A stretch of 16,649 bases of DNA from Larix sibirica (GCA_004151065.3 NWUY0300016091.1:41781-58429); one strand, 5' to 3'; positions 1-10,700 are shown, counted from the first letter of the stretch. Made by a program: numbers and translations. The notes: generated by a model not told the origin, from the sequence alone.

Positions 1-1964
1 TCACATGGTTTAGGGTTTGTACTTTTCTTGATTGGTTGGATTGAATACCTTGGGCTTATGATAAAGTTTATTTTTTTATCGCCCAAGCTGTGCAAGACTG
101 AGCCCTAGTTACATTGGCTCCTCCTTATACATAGATCCAATTTGTTGTTATGGCTATGCTCTTCTTTTGACATGGATCCACGCTTGTATTTCAGTGGCCA
201 TGCTATATACATCTTTTCTTCACATGTATTGGAGTATACAGTAAGTTAGTGTGTAATTTCTTAGCATCATGAATTAGTCACATAATGTGGAATTAATATT
301 TTATGAATAACATATAAATTATATTGAATGTATTTGAGGAATGCATTATATGAAGTAAGAATGGATGTGCTAAATGGATAAATATTTTAATTAAAAAAAT
401 ATAAATAATATTCAATAAATTTTTAAAATAATCTTAGTTTTTTATTATGTTTTAAATGATTGGTTTTTTTATTTTATATGAATGATTATTTCTATTAGTT
501 TTTATTAGTTTTCTATAAATTGGGTTTGATCGAATCTGTTGGGTCTAAAAGACTATAAACCCCAAACCACCTTAAATAAATTATCAAAGTGTTTTTATTA
601 TTGGTAAATTTTAGTTGGCACCCAACTAATCTGACTTTTTCTTTCAGGAAATGATCTATAATAACCATCTTTTATGTCTTGTTGTTACTCTAGTTGTACC
701 CCTCAAGTTATAAGGATTTATTTTCTTTTGAAGGCATGGAAAGGTCTCACAATAAGAAACAATTGATGCTCAAGGGATTTTGATAGGCCAAGGAGGATGT
801 GAAGGATGCACCTTCCTGTACCACTTTAGACCATAAAGCTAGTCCTTCGTTCAAGGGAGGGTACCCTAACTTTAGGAAGTAGAGTTCCCTAGTTTGTCAC
901 ACTAAGATTCCTATAGATTAGTTATTCTTTCATTGATTGGATTTGTAGTGGGGACCTATGATGTGTGGAGTTAGTCCTAACCACTAGTGAGTGAATTTTA
1001 AACATTATTTTAAGTGTTAAGGAGAAAAATAATATGTAGGGAAACATAAATTAAATGAAGAGAGTAGGAGTGGAACCTTAATCATAGCTCATTTATCGGA
1101 AAGATGAAGATGTAGTACCATAAGCATATTTGACGAAAATAATTGATAAATATTCCCATTAATTGTATTCATGATGCACATAGAAAATCATGTGGGAAAG
1201 GTAAATATAGATGCATAGATTCAAGAGAAAAATAATAAACTCAACTATAGAGAGAACATCAACAATACACGTGAGATATTATTTTCTCAAACATCAGTGG
1301 ACGATCACCTAGGACCTAGATTTTTTTTTGTAAAGTTTAGTAAATCATATTACACTAAAAGAAAGAAACTATACATGTCAAAAATGAAGCAGCCTACTAT
1401 AGGTGTGACCAATTTTTTGTGAGAGGATAGATGCCCCCAAAACTAGAGATTACTGATAAACATTGCAAGTAGTCTAAGGGAAACAACTCAAATTCTAAAA
1501 GTCATAGTTTTATCACAATATTCCCCCACATGCTAGGGGCTATGACCAACCAAATTATAAACTAGGAGTGTTGACAGTCTTGTCAACATGCTAATGAAAA
1601 CAACCTATCAAAAATTTAAAACAAAAAAACGGCTCATCTAATTTTATTCATCATCAAATAGCCTCAGTCCTAACTTCAATTCAATAACAAAATTATTTTC
1701 TTCAATACAATAAGAATCGCATCAAAGGGGACCCATTGATATCATCCTTAATCCTATTGTCTTTCTCTGTGAGAGGAATATATATGATCTCATTACAATG
1801 AGGAAAGAGGCAATTAAAAATAGAGGAATTAATGTTGTTGATCCTTGCATAGCTCTATCTCAGAAATTTTGGCATCCTTTTAGATGTAATAATTTTAACC
1901 TCCTAAATTTCTCGTTGAATTATTATTCTTATAGTTCTGATGTTTCAATTATGAGTTTCATTCC
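1..1964. other. AT-rich non-coding stretch, no gene recognised
   Basis: Nothing here can be assigned to a gene or a known element. A plus-strand stretch from the ATG at 736 to about 890 reads weakly like protein, interrupted by two adjacent stops, and resembles no family I know. A short perfect palindrome lies at 1571-1586 (6-bp arms, 4-bp loop). The small open frame at 1798-1992 has no supporting feature and I do not regard it as a gene. Confidence 0.5.
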
Positions 1965-2577
1965 TTATTCTAACACCCATGAAGGTGCTTGATGTGTTGT
2001 CCTAATTGAAATTATCATGGGGCATTGATGAGCTAGCATAACGAAAATTAAGCCAAAAAGGATATGGACTGCCTCAATATTTATGTCAATATTTTCATTT
2101 ATTCTTCCATAACCCATTTTATTGAAAGCATTTAATGCATTATTTCTTTCATCCCAAATACATTTATTTCTTGGGAATTTTAGAAGTGTCATCCCTTAGT
2201 GGTTGTAAGGTCCTAGGTTGTGAAGACACTACTGCTCCCTCAAGTTCTTACCTTTATTCTCTTATCTCTAAAAACTCTTGTAGAGTCCTCATGGTGGCCC
2301 ATCGATGCTAATTTATGGCCTTCCCTCCCCTTATGATCCTTAATGACTTGTACAATTCAGAGTATGGTACATAATTCATTGCCCCCATATTTTCAATTAA
2401 AATTATTAGCAATGCTACAGAACCAATGGAAGGTTTCAATTGGTTTAGGATATTAGTGACAGTGGGGATAGTGGATCTATCTAATATATGAATTAGCTTA
2501 GGGATGGACTTATGTATTACTATACTATGTATTTAGTAGGGATCAAATTTATATATTTATCCCAAAGGAATGCGAGA
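1965..2577 (-). pseudogene. Decayed coding-like tract, unidentified
   Basis: Read on the minus strand, one frame runs from 2577 to about 2167 and reads like protein, with in-frame stops at 2557, 2533, 2308, 2254, 2248 and 2164. The stretch between 2533 and 2308 is about 74 codons without a stop. It is rich in Ile and Leu in a spaced, helix-like pattern (for example IPKLIHILDRSTIPTVTNIL), which loosely resembles an ARM/HEAT-type solenoid; that is only an impression. At about 2170-2192 the coding-like signal moves to another frame, which stays open to 1965 and includes a hydrophobic stretch (VHILFGLIFVMLAHQCPMII). The shift implies at least one indel. I do not recognise the protein. It could be a host pseudogene fragment or part of a transposon. 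The open frame itself is directly visible; that it was ever translated is inference. Confidence 0.35.
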
Positions 2578-3133
2578 ACATTACTCACCTATGATATCAA
2601 TTAACCTAGATTAGATAGCACTCTAGGAATGAGAGGGATGGGATGCAAAACCTAGCCCTCGAATCCCTAATATGGAGCTGCATAGATTGTGCACCGCCGC
2701 CGCTTGAGGATACCCTCGACCAAGTGATTCCTATAGTGCAGAAGCCATGCCTCTCTACTAACACAGCCATTTGGACCTCCTTAGATCATGCGACCTAGTT
2801 CCTTTGAGATTGAAGGATATTTTCTCAGACTATGAGGCCATGCAATCTGCCACTTCCTTTGTGTCCTGTGATCAAGGTAGTGTGAATCCCTCCAATCAAT
2901 ACTCTACAGTTGTGCAGCTCTAGGAGGTGTGTGACGAGACAAAGAAGTATTCTTCCAAAGATAAGGGTTTCCCCTTCTTTTTGCAGCTTCTCTCTGGAGG
3001 AAATTTGTGTTTTTTCATGTGCAATTCTGATCTGGTGGCCCTTCTTCTCGCAAAAATCACAGATCAGACAGGTATATCTAAATGGTGATATCGCCTTCTT
3101 TTCCAAGATTGCGACCTTCAACATGATGCCTAG
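2578..3133. other. Unassigned, possibly LINE 5' region
   Basis: This stretch lies just upstream of the LINE ORF1 fragment and is visibly less AT-rich than its surroundings, with a short GC-rich run at about 2693-2711. Plant LINE 5' UTRs are often relatively GC-rich, so it may be the LINE leader, but I see no boundary such as a target-site duplication. The two overlapping open frames on opposite strands at 2825-3137 have no recognisable content. Confidence 0.3.
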
Positions 3134-3325
3134 CTAGGGGATTATGATTTATGGAAGGATTTTACAGTCCATTTGGTTTCAGGATTGTGGGGTGGATATG
3201 GGGGATACACAGCCCCATCCTCCTCTAAGCGACGATCATTCAAAGAATTATTTCAAAGTAAGGCCCCTAGATTTGCGAATTTTAGGCCTAAGGCATTATC
3301 GATATCCACTTATATAGTGGAGCAT
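3134..3325 (+). pseudogene. LINE ORF1 pseudogene, N-terminal part (interrupted)
   Basis: This is an open plus-strand frame of 64 codons after the stop at 3131, ending where the 5' LTR begins at 3326. It is basic and Ser/Phe-rich (RRSFKELFQSKAPRFANF), in the style of the variable N-terminus before the DUF4283 domain of plant LINE ORF1 proteins. The downstream part resumes beyond the 3' LTR. If the LTR element and one 5-bp target copy (3326-6570) are set aside, this frame is in register with the frame that continues from 6571. In-frame joining could happen by chance one time in three, so this is supporting evidence rather than proof. I could not identify the start codon; an ATG at 3198 lies in another frame. 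What is seen is the frame and its position; the assignment to ORF1 is inferred mainly from the downstream half. Confidence 0.5.
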
Positions 3326-3651
3326 TATTGGAGGAGCCTAGTCTGCTAAGCCGACTAGGACTTCTGGTCGAATACTTGTCGGTTCTGATTTTTTGGCCTG
3401 AACTTGGCAGTCGGTTGAACCGACAAGACCATTATGTAACTATCTTTAATCTATATAAATATAGGCCGGAGAGCTGAACAAGGAATGAATGTATTAATGT
3501 TCTATGTATATACTTTGTACAGTCTCTATTGAGTAATATAATACTTGTTGCCTCCATCTCCATTACTTTGTCTTGCTTCTTATCATGTGAATGCTTGTTC
3601 GATATTACATGATGTATTACTGGTAACTATACAACTTGATTGACTACAACA
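3326..3651 (+). repeat. 5' LTR (326 bp)
   Basis: It is the same length as the 3' LTR and alignable end to end without gaps. I count about 41 differences by eye, about 23 of them transitions. It begins TATTGG where the 3' copy has TGTTGG, so the canonical TG start has lost its G. The last roughly 47 bases are identical between the copies. A TATA-like box lies at 3452-3459, about 126 bases into the LTR, where a U3 promoter is expected. Confidence 0.9.
3452..3459 (+). promoter_or_regulatory. TATA box in the 5' LTR
   Basis: The sequence tatataaa lies in the middle of the LTR, in the position of a retrotransposon U3 core promoter. The 3' LTR has the equivalent atataaat at 6367-6374, with the first T changed to C. 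The boundary between U3 and R cannot be set from sequence alone. Confidence 0.5.
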
Positions 3652-3652
3652 T

Positions 3653-3670
3653 TGGTTCCATTGTTGGTAG
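3653..3670 (+). other. Decayed primer-binding site, Asp-tRNA type
   Basis: Starting two bases after the 5' LTR, the sequence tggttccattgttggta follows the pattern of the tRNA-Asp-type site used by many Tat/Athila plant elements (TGGCGCCGTTGCCGGGGA). Several mismatches are transitions, mainly at positions that would have been C or G next to each other, as expected from decay of methylated CpG. It starts with the TGG needed to pair with a tRNA CCA end. The match is to a pattern I recall and was not computed. Confidence 0.55.
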
Positions 3671-3681
3671 TACATCCACGA

Positions 3682-5470
3682 GATGACAATAAGTATGAAA
3701 AGATGATAACCGAGCAAGAAATTATAGAATGGGGGGATAGAAAAATAGTGAATTACTTGCAAATTTATGTAGAAGGAATAAGTTAACTATTGCTCAGGCA
3801 AGAAATAAGTTCTTCTCTGAAACACATGAGAAGTTCTTCGAGGCCATCCCTTGTGAACTGGAGAAGCTCCTTGATGAGAAGAATAGAGAATTAAAGATAT
3901 CATAAATTTCTTACAAAAATAATCAACGGAGGACGCACAAATCGCTGTGAATGGTGCGAAAATATTGTTGACAAGTTATGCCAAGAAAGTGCAAATGAAG
4001 AGCCAGTCTCTATGGCCGACATCGAGAAGAGATTTTACACCAATCTAACTGACCAATTTTTGAGCGCGCTACTAAAACTTATGTTCAAATTCCTGATCGA
4101 AAAATGCGTAGGGCACATCGTCGAGACATGACTATTGTTGCTACCACATCTTCCAAATTCAAATTTGGAGGCGAAGCAGAAAGAGTGGGTGAAATTCATG
4201 CAAGAACGAGAGTGGGAGCACTTCTTGTGAAAATGAAGTGTCCTACCACTATAGCTACTTAAAATATTTTGAGTTGGAAATGGGGGGGTATATGACCACG
4301 TGATGGGTAGAATATATGTCTGATAGTCAACCGATGAAGTAAAATATTACTAGCACCGAAAAGTCACAAAAATTCAACAAAGAAAGAATGGAAAGACATT
4401 AGAGCCCACTAGATATTCATAAAATTGAACAAGAAAAGAAGAGAAAAATATGAGAATAGATAAAGGACCAAACTAGTGTGCTCCAGAGAAAACATAAATC
4501 AAGTATGATGACAGATGAGGCAGGAAATCTGGCTAAGTCGAACAAGACCCGACAAGTTGGGGGTGTGGATGATCCTTTGTCACCACTCGATGAAGATCAA
4601 TGGATTGAGCATGGTGAAAATATCCAAGTGAGGATACCTGAGGTCATAACCCTGAATTCACCGTTGCAGTTAAATCATGGCATTAGAGTGCAAGAAATTG
4701 TCGAACAACACTTGGGACTTTGTCTTGGTCAATTTGGTATATGGAGTCGATGATATTAAGACGGAAATGAATCAAACTGACTATTGATCGAACGTCCATC
4801 ATAATGGAACTAGATCACCTTTCAAATTTAGTTCTCTAATAGAAGTTTCCATCTATTCTATTCAAACCGTGAGCGACAACCCCCCCAACAACTTCCAGCA
4901 CTGAGTGAATCATCGAGCCAGCCAGAGAGTTCAACAAAAAGTGTAGAACCATTAGAACAACCAAAATTTTCCTAGATTTCCACAGGATTTGTAGCAGATC
5001 ACAAGCATCCAAGCAATGACGAAAAACTTGATGACTTTGACTACGAAGACCAAGAAAACGCAGAGCATGCATTACTTCCTGTTAATGCACATCAAGAGAT
5101 AGTATTAGTACCTATCGAAGATCGATTAGTCCAAATATCCAATGGAGGAAGTAGTACCTATCGACGATTGATTAGTCCACATATCACCACTGATTTTCCT
5201 AGAAATAACACCAGATATGGTGAACCCGATGTGAAGCTTTACTCAGTGGTAAAAGTTCCACATCACTAGTAGTTCATTATGGGATCAACTGATTGTGACA
5301 TTTCACACGTCGAACAGTGTCTGAAGCCTGATTCGAATATTTTTCACATAATTTACACCATCCAACATTTAGTATTAGTGCTACTAGAATCATCCCCACT
5401 GCAAATATCATCATTTAGAACTACCACCTTGTCTGTGGACACCTTGTTGTCAAGGTATCGACCTGATTGA
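3682..5470 (+). pseudogene. Decayed gag-like reading frame of the LTR element
   Basis: Protein-like sequence can be followed on the plus strand through most of the first 1.8 kb of the interior, with several frameshifts and stops. One segment at about 3682-3900 changes frame once; its later part is rich in Lys and Glu (for example FFEAIPCELEKLLDEKNREL). A second runs at about 3960-4260, a third at 4478-4753 (91 codons). The longest lies in a single frame at about 4890-5470, with a stop at 4973 and a double stop at 5267-5272; it is Ser/Pro/Glu-rich at first, then strongly acidic (EKLDDFDYEDQENAEHALLP). There is no CCHC knuckle and no enzymatic motif. Position right after the primer site is what favours gag; the sequence itself matches nothing I can name. 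It could instead be an unrelated ORF carried by the element. Confidence 0.45.
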
Positions 5471-6228
5471 TACGCATACTATTAGTCCATCAAATCCATT
5501 GTCGCTACATGTGAGATCTATGATTTCCAGTTCACTGTCTTTCACACTTATTGATTCTCCATTCATCCCATCTCTATCAAATCACCATCTCGCTAGCCAT
5601 TCACACTCTACTCTATAAAAGGATGACCATACTCCATTCCGCATCATAGTGAAATCCTTGAGAATCCATGTCTTTATTCTTCACCACTCTTGTCGCTTCT
5701 CCCTTGATTTTTTATTAGAAATGCTTCAGTATCCTTCATCTATTTTCGTGATATATAAGCATTTCAATTTCCTCCCCTTAGAAACTCCCCTTCACCCTGT
5801 GATATATGAGAATTTTGAGTGTTATTGACATTCACGTCCCTGTAGCTCCCCTTCATGTAGATGACTGATTTGCAAGCTGGCGCGGATGGGAGAAGAGTCT
5901 CCATCCAAGTAAATTTTTTCTTAGACGCTTTCTTCTTTGAAACAACATGGTGTTACTCTGTTGATCTCCCACGGGATTGCAGAATTCATCATATATTGTT
6001 TAATACCAGATTCAACATAGCAATGTTGTTTAGTAATAGATTATTTTTTCAACTTCTTCTCTTTCCAGGGGTGTCTTTTAGCCAGAAATTTATGACCCAT
6101 GTCCAACCATGGTAGTAGTTCATCTCAGTTCAGATTCAACCACTGTCTATACTTAGTTTGTGTCCCGACAAGTAGTAGCGAGTTTCCTCTTACTTCATTC
6201 TCTCTTCGGGACGAAGAAGCATTGTTTT
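5471..6228 (+). other. 3' interior of the LTR element, no gene recognised
   Basis: This is pyrimidine-rich sequence between the last coding remnant and the purine tract. It contains a TATA-like box at 5614-5620 (tataaaa) and an imperfect hairpin with arms at 5884-5893 and 5898-5906. The open frame at 5861-6115 is Phe/Leu-rich and has no recognisable domain; I do not call it a gene. Confidence 0.4.
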
Positions 6229-6239
6229 GGTGGGGTAGA
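6229..6239 (+). other. Polypurine tract before the 3' LTR
   Basis: The sequence ggtggggtaga, with one T in each half, ends at the base before the 3' LTR start at 6240. This is the expected place for the plus-strand priming site of an LTR retrotransposon. Confidence 0.55.
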
Positions 6240-6565
6240 TGTTGGAGGAGCCTATTCTGCTAATCCAACTAGGATTTTTGGCCGACTACTTGTCGGTTCC
6301 GATTTTTCATCCTGAACTTGTCGGTCAATTGAGCCGACAAGACCATGATGTAACTATCTGTAATCCATATAAATATAGGTTGGAGATCGGGACAAGGAAC
6401 AAATGTATTCATTTTATATGTATATACATTGTATAGTCTTTGTTGAGTAATAGAATACTTGTTTCCTCCATATCCATTACTTTGTATTGCTTCTTATCAT
6501 GTGAATGCTTGTTTAATCTTACATGATGTATTACTGGTAACTATACAACTTGATTGACTACAACA
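6240..6565 (+). repeat. 3' LTR (326 bp)
   Basis: This is the partner of the repeat at 3326-3651, with intact terminal TG and CA and the inverted ends TGTTG/CAACA. LINE ORF1 sequence resumes directly after it. Confidence 0.9.
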
Positions 6566-7629
6566 TGAATTATGAGGAGACTTTTGCTGCTAATATTGAA
6601 GACTCCGACACCATTATAGGTGGTTACAAATTCAGTAGAACAACCCTAATATGCATATTTTATGGGATCTGGACCTCTGCCTCAAGCCTAAGGGAGTGGA
6701 TTCAACAATCTTGGTCTACTGATCAGAAGTTGTTCCTATGCTCCACATGGTACTTTATTTTCTACTTCACATCAGAAGAGGGCTATGATCAGGTCATTGA
6801 AAATGGTTCATGGTTCTAGGGAAGCTTAGCATTTTCTATTCGATGACGGTTCCATGACTTCAACCCCTTGGATGTCTTTGAAATGACTACTCCATTACGG
6901 TTAATACTTCCTAATATTGCTTTGCATCTCTAGTCTCTTAATTCTTTGTAAACCATTATAAAATCCTTGGGAAGGTTTGTTAAGAGTGATAGAAAGAGGG
7001 TCTCAAAAGGCTTGGCCACTTTTCCTCATATCGATGTCGAGTTGGATCTTAGAAAAAAGTTACCTAATATAATTTTTATTAATTGAGGCGGTCCTAAGCC
7101 ACACATGCAACTCCTAGATTTTGAACACATAGCTTTTCGGTGCATATCCTATCAGGAAACAGGTCATCTATAGAATGATTTCCCTACTGCCTCAGTTCCC
7201 TTAGCTAAAATGAATCTGCATGGTTGGAATGGGGGAAAGACTCATAGGAGAAAATCAATGTCTTAGTCAAAAGAAAAATTTCCTGCCAACATGTCACCCT
7301 CTATTCCTTCATAGTCTCACCCTCCCTCTGGGATTCATCATCCCCACGAGGGAGTTCCACCCTCGGAAGCCCCATAAAATGTAACTTCTCTTGAAGAGAG
7401 TAGAGCTATGGATATGGTTATAGCACCCCCCTTGGGAGGACTACAATTCCCTCATGAATATGATAATATAGATAGTGATAAGAAAGCAAGCTCAACTCTT
7501 GAGCAGAGAGCTTCTGAATTATCTTCACGCCAGTTGTTTATTTTCCAAAATGCCCCAGCTCTTGACAATTTGTCAGTATGGATTGATGTTCAGAAGAAAC
7601 GAAAGGATCCACGTAGGTCAACTCAATGA
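6566..7629 (+). pseudogene. LINE ORF1 pseudogene: DUF4283 domain and zinc knuckle
   Basis: A single plus-strand frame can be read for about 1.06 kb with no frameshift but nine internal stops (6817, 6844, 6931, 6949, 7084, 7171, 7264, 7312, 7375). The order of motifs is that of plant L1-type LINE ORF1 proteins, which bind RNA and accompany the element's transcript. First comes a DUF4283-like region with FTSEEGYDQVIENGSWF, then FHDFNPLDVFEMTTPLRL, then GRFVKSDRKRVSKGLATF and HIDVELDLRKKLP. A zinc knuckle follows at 7141-7182 with exact CX2CX4HX4C spacing, in which the second Cys is Tyr and the last is Phe. The C-terminal part is Pro/Ser-rich and ends with WIDVQKKRKDP, a typical basic tail. The first codons overlap the LTR junction; the N-terminal part lies at 3134-3325. 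No ORF2 (endonuclease or reverse transcriptase) is seen downstream. Family assignment is from recalled motif patterns. Confidence 0.82.
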
Positions 7630-7769
7630 CCGAGCCTCTCTTTGGAGGATGTGGTTTCGAGGTTTTTAGTGGATTTTGTGTTCAGTAATGGACAAGTTGT
7701 GTTTGGATGTCTTGACTCTTAGTGGGATTTTCTCTATAATAGTATGTACTTGTTTCTTGGATTAATAGA
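7630..7769. other. LINE tail or junction, unresolved
   Basis: This short stretch lies between the ORF1 stop and the start of the minus-strand coding tract. No ORF2, poly-A tail or target-site duplication is seen, so the LINE was either truncated internally or cut by a later rearrangement. The T-rich sequence at about 7725-7770 could be a 3' UTR. Confidence 0.3.
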
Positions 7770-10700
7770 AGGATTCTCATCTAAATCAGTCACAAAAAAC
7801 ATGATATCAATAACCCTGAAAAATGGAAATAATAACTTTTCTGACTCTACTACTTTACTCCTGATGATATTTAGTCTATTAAATTTATTTATGATGTTCT
7901 CTATATCCATATAGATATATTTTGAATCCTAGATTCCCATTATTTTTAGTTTTTCGGTGGTCATATATTTTATTATCTCTCTTGTTTCCTTAGTAGTTTT
8001 GTACCTATTCTGAATATTTTCTTGATTATTTATTAGGTATCATTCTACTTCTTTATAAATAATATTGCATTCTAAAAAGAATTGAAGGTAATCTCTTATT
8101 AACAGAAAATTGTTGGATTTCTCCATCCGCATGTCCCTTTTATCCTATATCATTGTCCTTACCATCCTAGCACTTGTAAGTTCCTGCTCATGCGTGGTTT
8201 TCCATTTGTTTTCTTCCTCTTCCAACCTAGCATAACCTTTCCTTTGTTCATGCTATTTTTCGTATGAGGCACTGAGCCTTTATCCTTGGTTATTGATGTG
8301 AACTTTTCTTTTATTAGATAAATCCTCCATATGTATAGCTTTCATTATGTTTTCATTCACCTTGGTTCTCCTGTGTGTGAAATATTTATTCAGTTGTTTA
8401 ATCCATTGTTCCAAAATTGACACTTACCATAAAGAAGTTACCTGCTGAATGATAAATGACGTTGGGCTCATATCCTTCTTTGTCTCTATGAGCTAATGCT
8501 TTAAATAATCAATTTTAATATTTGCTTCCTCCAATTGGAATCTGATATCCCTTGTAAATTCCTTGTCTACCTCAAGATCCTTTATTCTTTCATCATTAAC
8601 ATCAACCTGAGCTAACAAGGAGTCGTTCTCCCTCCTTAAAAATATATATTTCTTCAATGAGATTTTGTTGATCATCTTCCATTTTTTGGGTAAAGGGAAT
8701 GGAATGATCCATCATAGAATTCTCCAATTCTCTTATTATGTCATATTTTTCTTTTAGAAGGGAAATAGCCTCTACTAAATCCTACGTTCCCCTACCCATT
8801 GTCATTATTGTATTGTGCAATATGACATTTTCATTCTCTAGGATTTGTACCCTAACATTCGAAAAATGATTCTTTCATTGATAGCTTTGAACTTATTTTT
8901 GTTCTCATCAATGGAATATGTATCATGAAGATATTTGTTATAAACTTGTCTATTATACCCTAGTGCCATAGATATATCATCTTCTAGAGTTACAACAATA
9001 GTATCTAGGGTGATTTGAATTGTTCTCCAATATTGGGGTTGCATCTCTTTATACTTATTTTGATTCCAATGTTCCAATGTAGAAATTAAAAATTGTTTAT
9101 TCATAGGGTCATATCTTGGAATAATTCTAGCTCTAGCATATGATTCAAGGATTTCCATACTCAACACCTCCATTTGGGCCTCTGTTCTTTTTTCCTCTTC
9201 TCTCAAAATATCTAGGGTATCACTAATGTTTACCGGGTGTACTATTATTTCCAAAGGAGTCCTTTGGATTGATTCTTGCACTGAGTTGGTTATGTACATT
9301 CCTGATGTACCCTTTGAAGCTACAATGGAAAAAATTTTAGTAAAACCAAAAGGGGAAGAAGTAGATAAGACAAGAGGTATTTCACTCCCATCTTGTTGAA
9401 GTTCTTCTAACTATTCCCTTTCATGCAGGATATATTTTTGTATGGCAAATACTTCTTGATTAATATGCTTAGTCTTCTCAAGTTCTAGTTGTCTCGATTT
9501 GACCCTTTTACTCCTTGGCTCTTCCTTAGTAGATTCTACATCTTTTATCTTTTCTGACGTTCCTGAGTCATAAAAAATGCTCGACAAGGTTTGAAAAAAA
9601 TAATCAGTCGTTGATTGTAGTACTCCCTCTAAGCTAGGAGATTTAGCTATTGTTTATTGTTCTAGTGGTGTATATTCAAACAACCCTTCTTCCAGCACCG
9701 GTAATTGGATATTAATGAATGCCGGCACTATGGGTGGTCGGCATTCCTCCCTTACTTATTATTCTATTGGTTAATCTAATACCTCTTCAATTATGGGGAG
9801 AGCCCCCTTTTCATATTATTGTTTCCAAATGGTTGGTAAACAACTTCCACCTACTCAAAACCAAAAGGGAATTCTATCATAGGTTGGTCTTTTGTACCAT
9901 GTGTTGTATATTTAGTTGGCTCAACTATATTCTCTCCTTACTGCTCTAAAGGTGCTAGTGATTGGAATGTTTCTTGAAGAGTAGTAAGGTGCTAGTAGTT
10001 GGAATTTTTCTTGAATCCCTTTTTCCTCAACCCTTTGTGCATTTACCTCAGCACCCAAACCTGTCTTGGTGGGCCTCTTCTCAAGTTACTTGGGTTGGGT
10101 CATGCCTTGGTTTTCTTTTCCCAACCATTGTTCCTATGATTAACCCATAGAATGCATGATGGAAAGTTCCTTTGCATAGGGTATGACCTCTTTGGAATGT
10201 GGCTAGATAATTATCTCCAGTCGTTTCTCTCCACTCTCTTTCCCAAAACCTATTATTTTTTACATAAGTATAACTTTCCATGTCCCCTCTTCTAGTAATT
10301 GGCTCATCATTCCTAGATATTCTTCACAGTACTCATGGAAGTCATCATAACTCTTGTTGAATTATACATCTTCAGGGATGCCAAGGTGGGGCAAATATTT
10401 CTTCCCAATGAATTTTCTTATCTTCCAACATGATCCCCTTTTATGTTTTCTAAATTTATCTTGGATCAATTCCTTATACCTCTCTTGACTAGGGGCCCCA
10501 AAGGCCATATCTTCCTTTATTAATATATCTCCTTTTGTCCTATAAAAACTATAATATAGTGGAGCTTGTGAGGCTTTAGGTCTATGAGTAGTGAAAAACT
10601 TGGTTAGATACCTTAGTAGGATCAAACTCTCCTCTATTGATCTATTAAACTTTTTGGTAAGTCCCTTTGTTGGGAAATTTTTAAACATCTAGCCTAGGAT

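Larger units (their letters stand above)
3326..6565 (+). mobile_element. Short LTR retrotransposon, apparently non-autonomous, nested in a LINE
   Basis: Two direct repeats of 326 bp (3326-3651 and 6240-6565) enclose a 2,588-bp interior. The interior has a primer-binding-like site immediately after the 5' LTR and a purine-rich tract immediately before the 3' LTR. The LTR ends form the inverted repeat TGTTG/CAACA, clear in the 3' copy and with one substitution in the 5' copy. The presumed 5-bp target sites, agcat (3321-3325) and tgaat (6566-6570), agree at three of five positions. I see no protease, reverse transcriptase, RNase H or integrase motif, only a gag-like remnant, so the copy resembles the short non-autonomous (gag-only or LARD-like) class. 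The primer site suggests a relative in the Ty3/gypsy Tat/Athila group. By eye the LTRs differ at about 41 of 326 positions, so this is an old insertion. Confidence 0.85.

Noticed and set aside
2577-2592. Minus-strand GTGAGT resembling a plant 5' splice site
   Set aside because: Coding-like sequence follows it rather than precedes it in the same frame, and no matching acceptor was found.
2825-3137. Overlapping open frames on both strands, 99 and 75 codons
   Set aside because: Neither contains a recognisable domain, and they may lie in a LINE leader; being open on both strands is likely compositional.
3321-6570. A perfect 5-bp target-site duplication for the LTR element
   Set aside because: The flanks agat-like agcat and tgaat match at only three of five bases, so the duplication is assumed to have decayed and is not claimed as seen.
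9719-10150. Plus-strand open frames of 76 and 62 codons
   Set aside because: They lie opposite the more convincing minus-strand coding tract and contain hydrophobic runs typical of the reverse complement of coding sequence.
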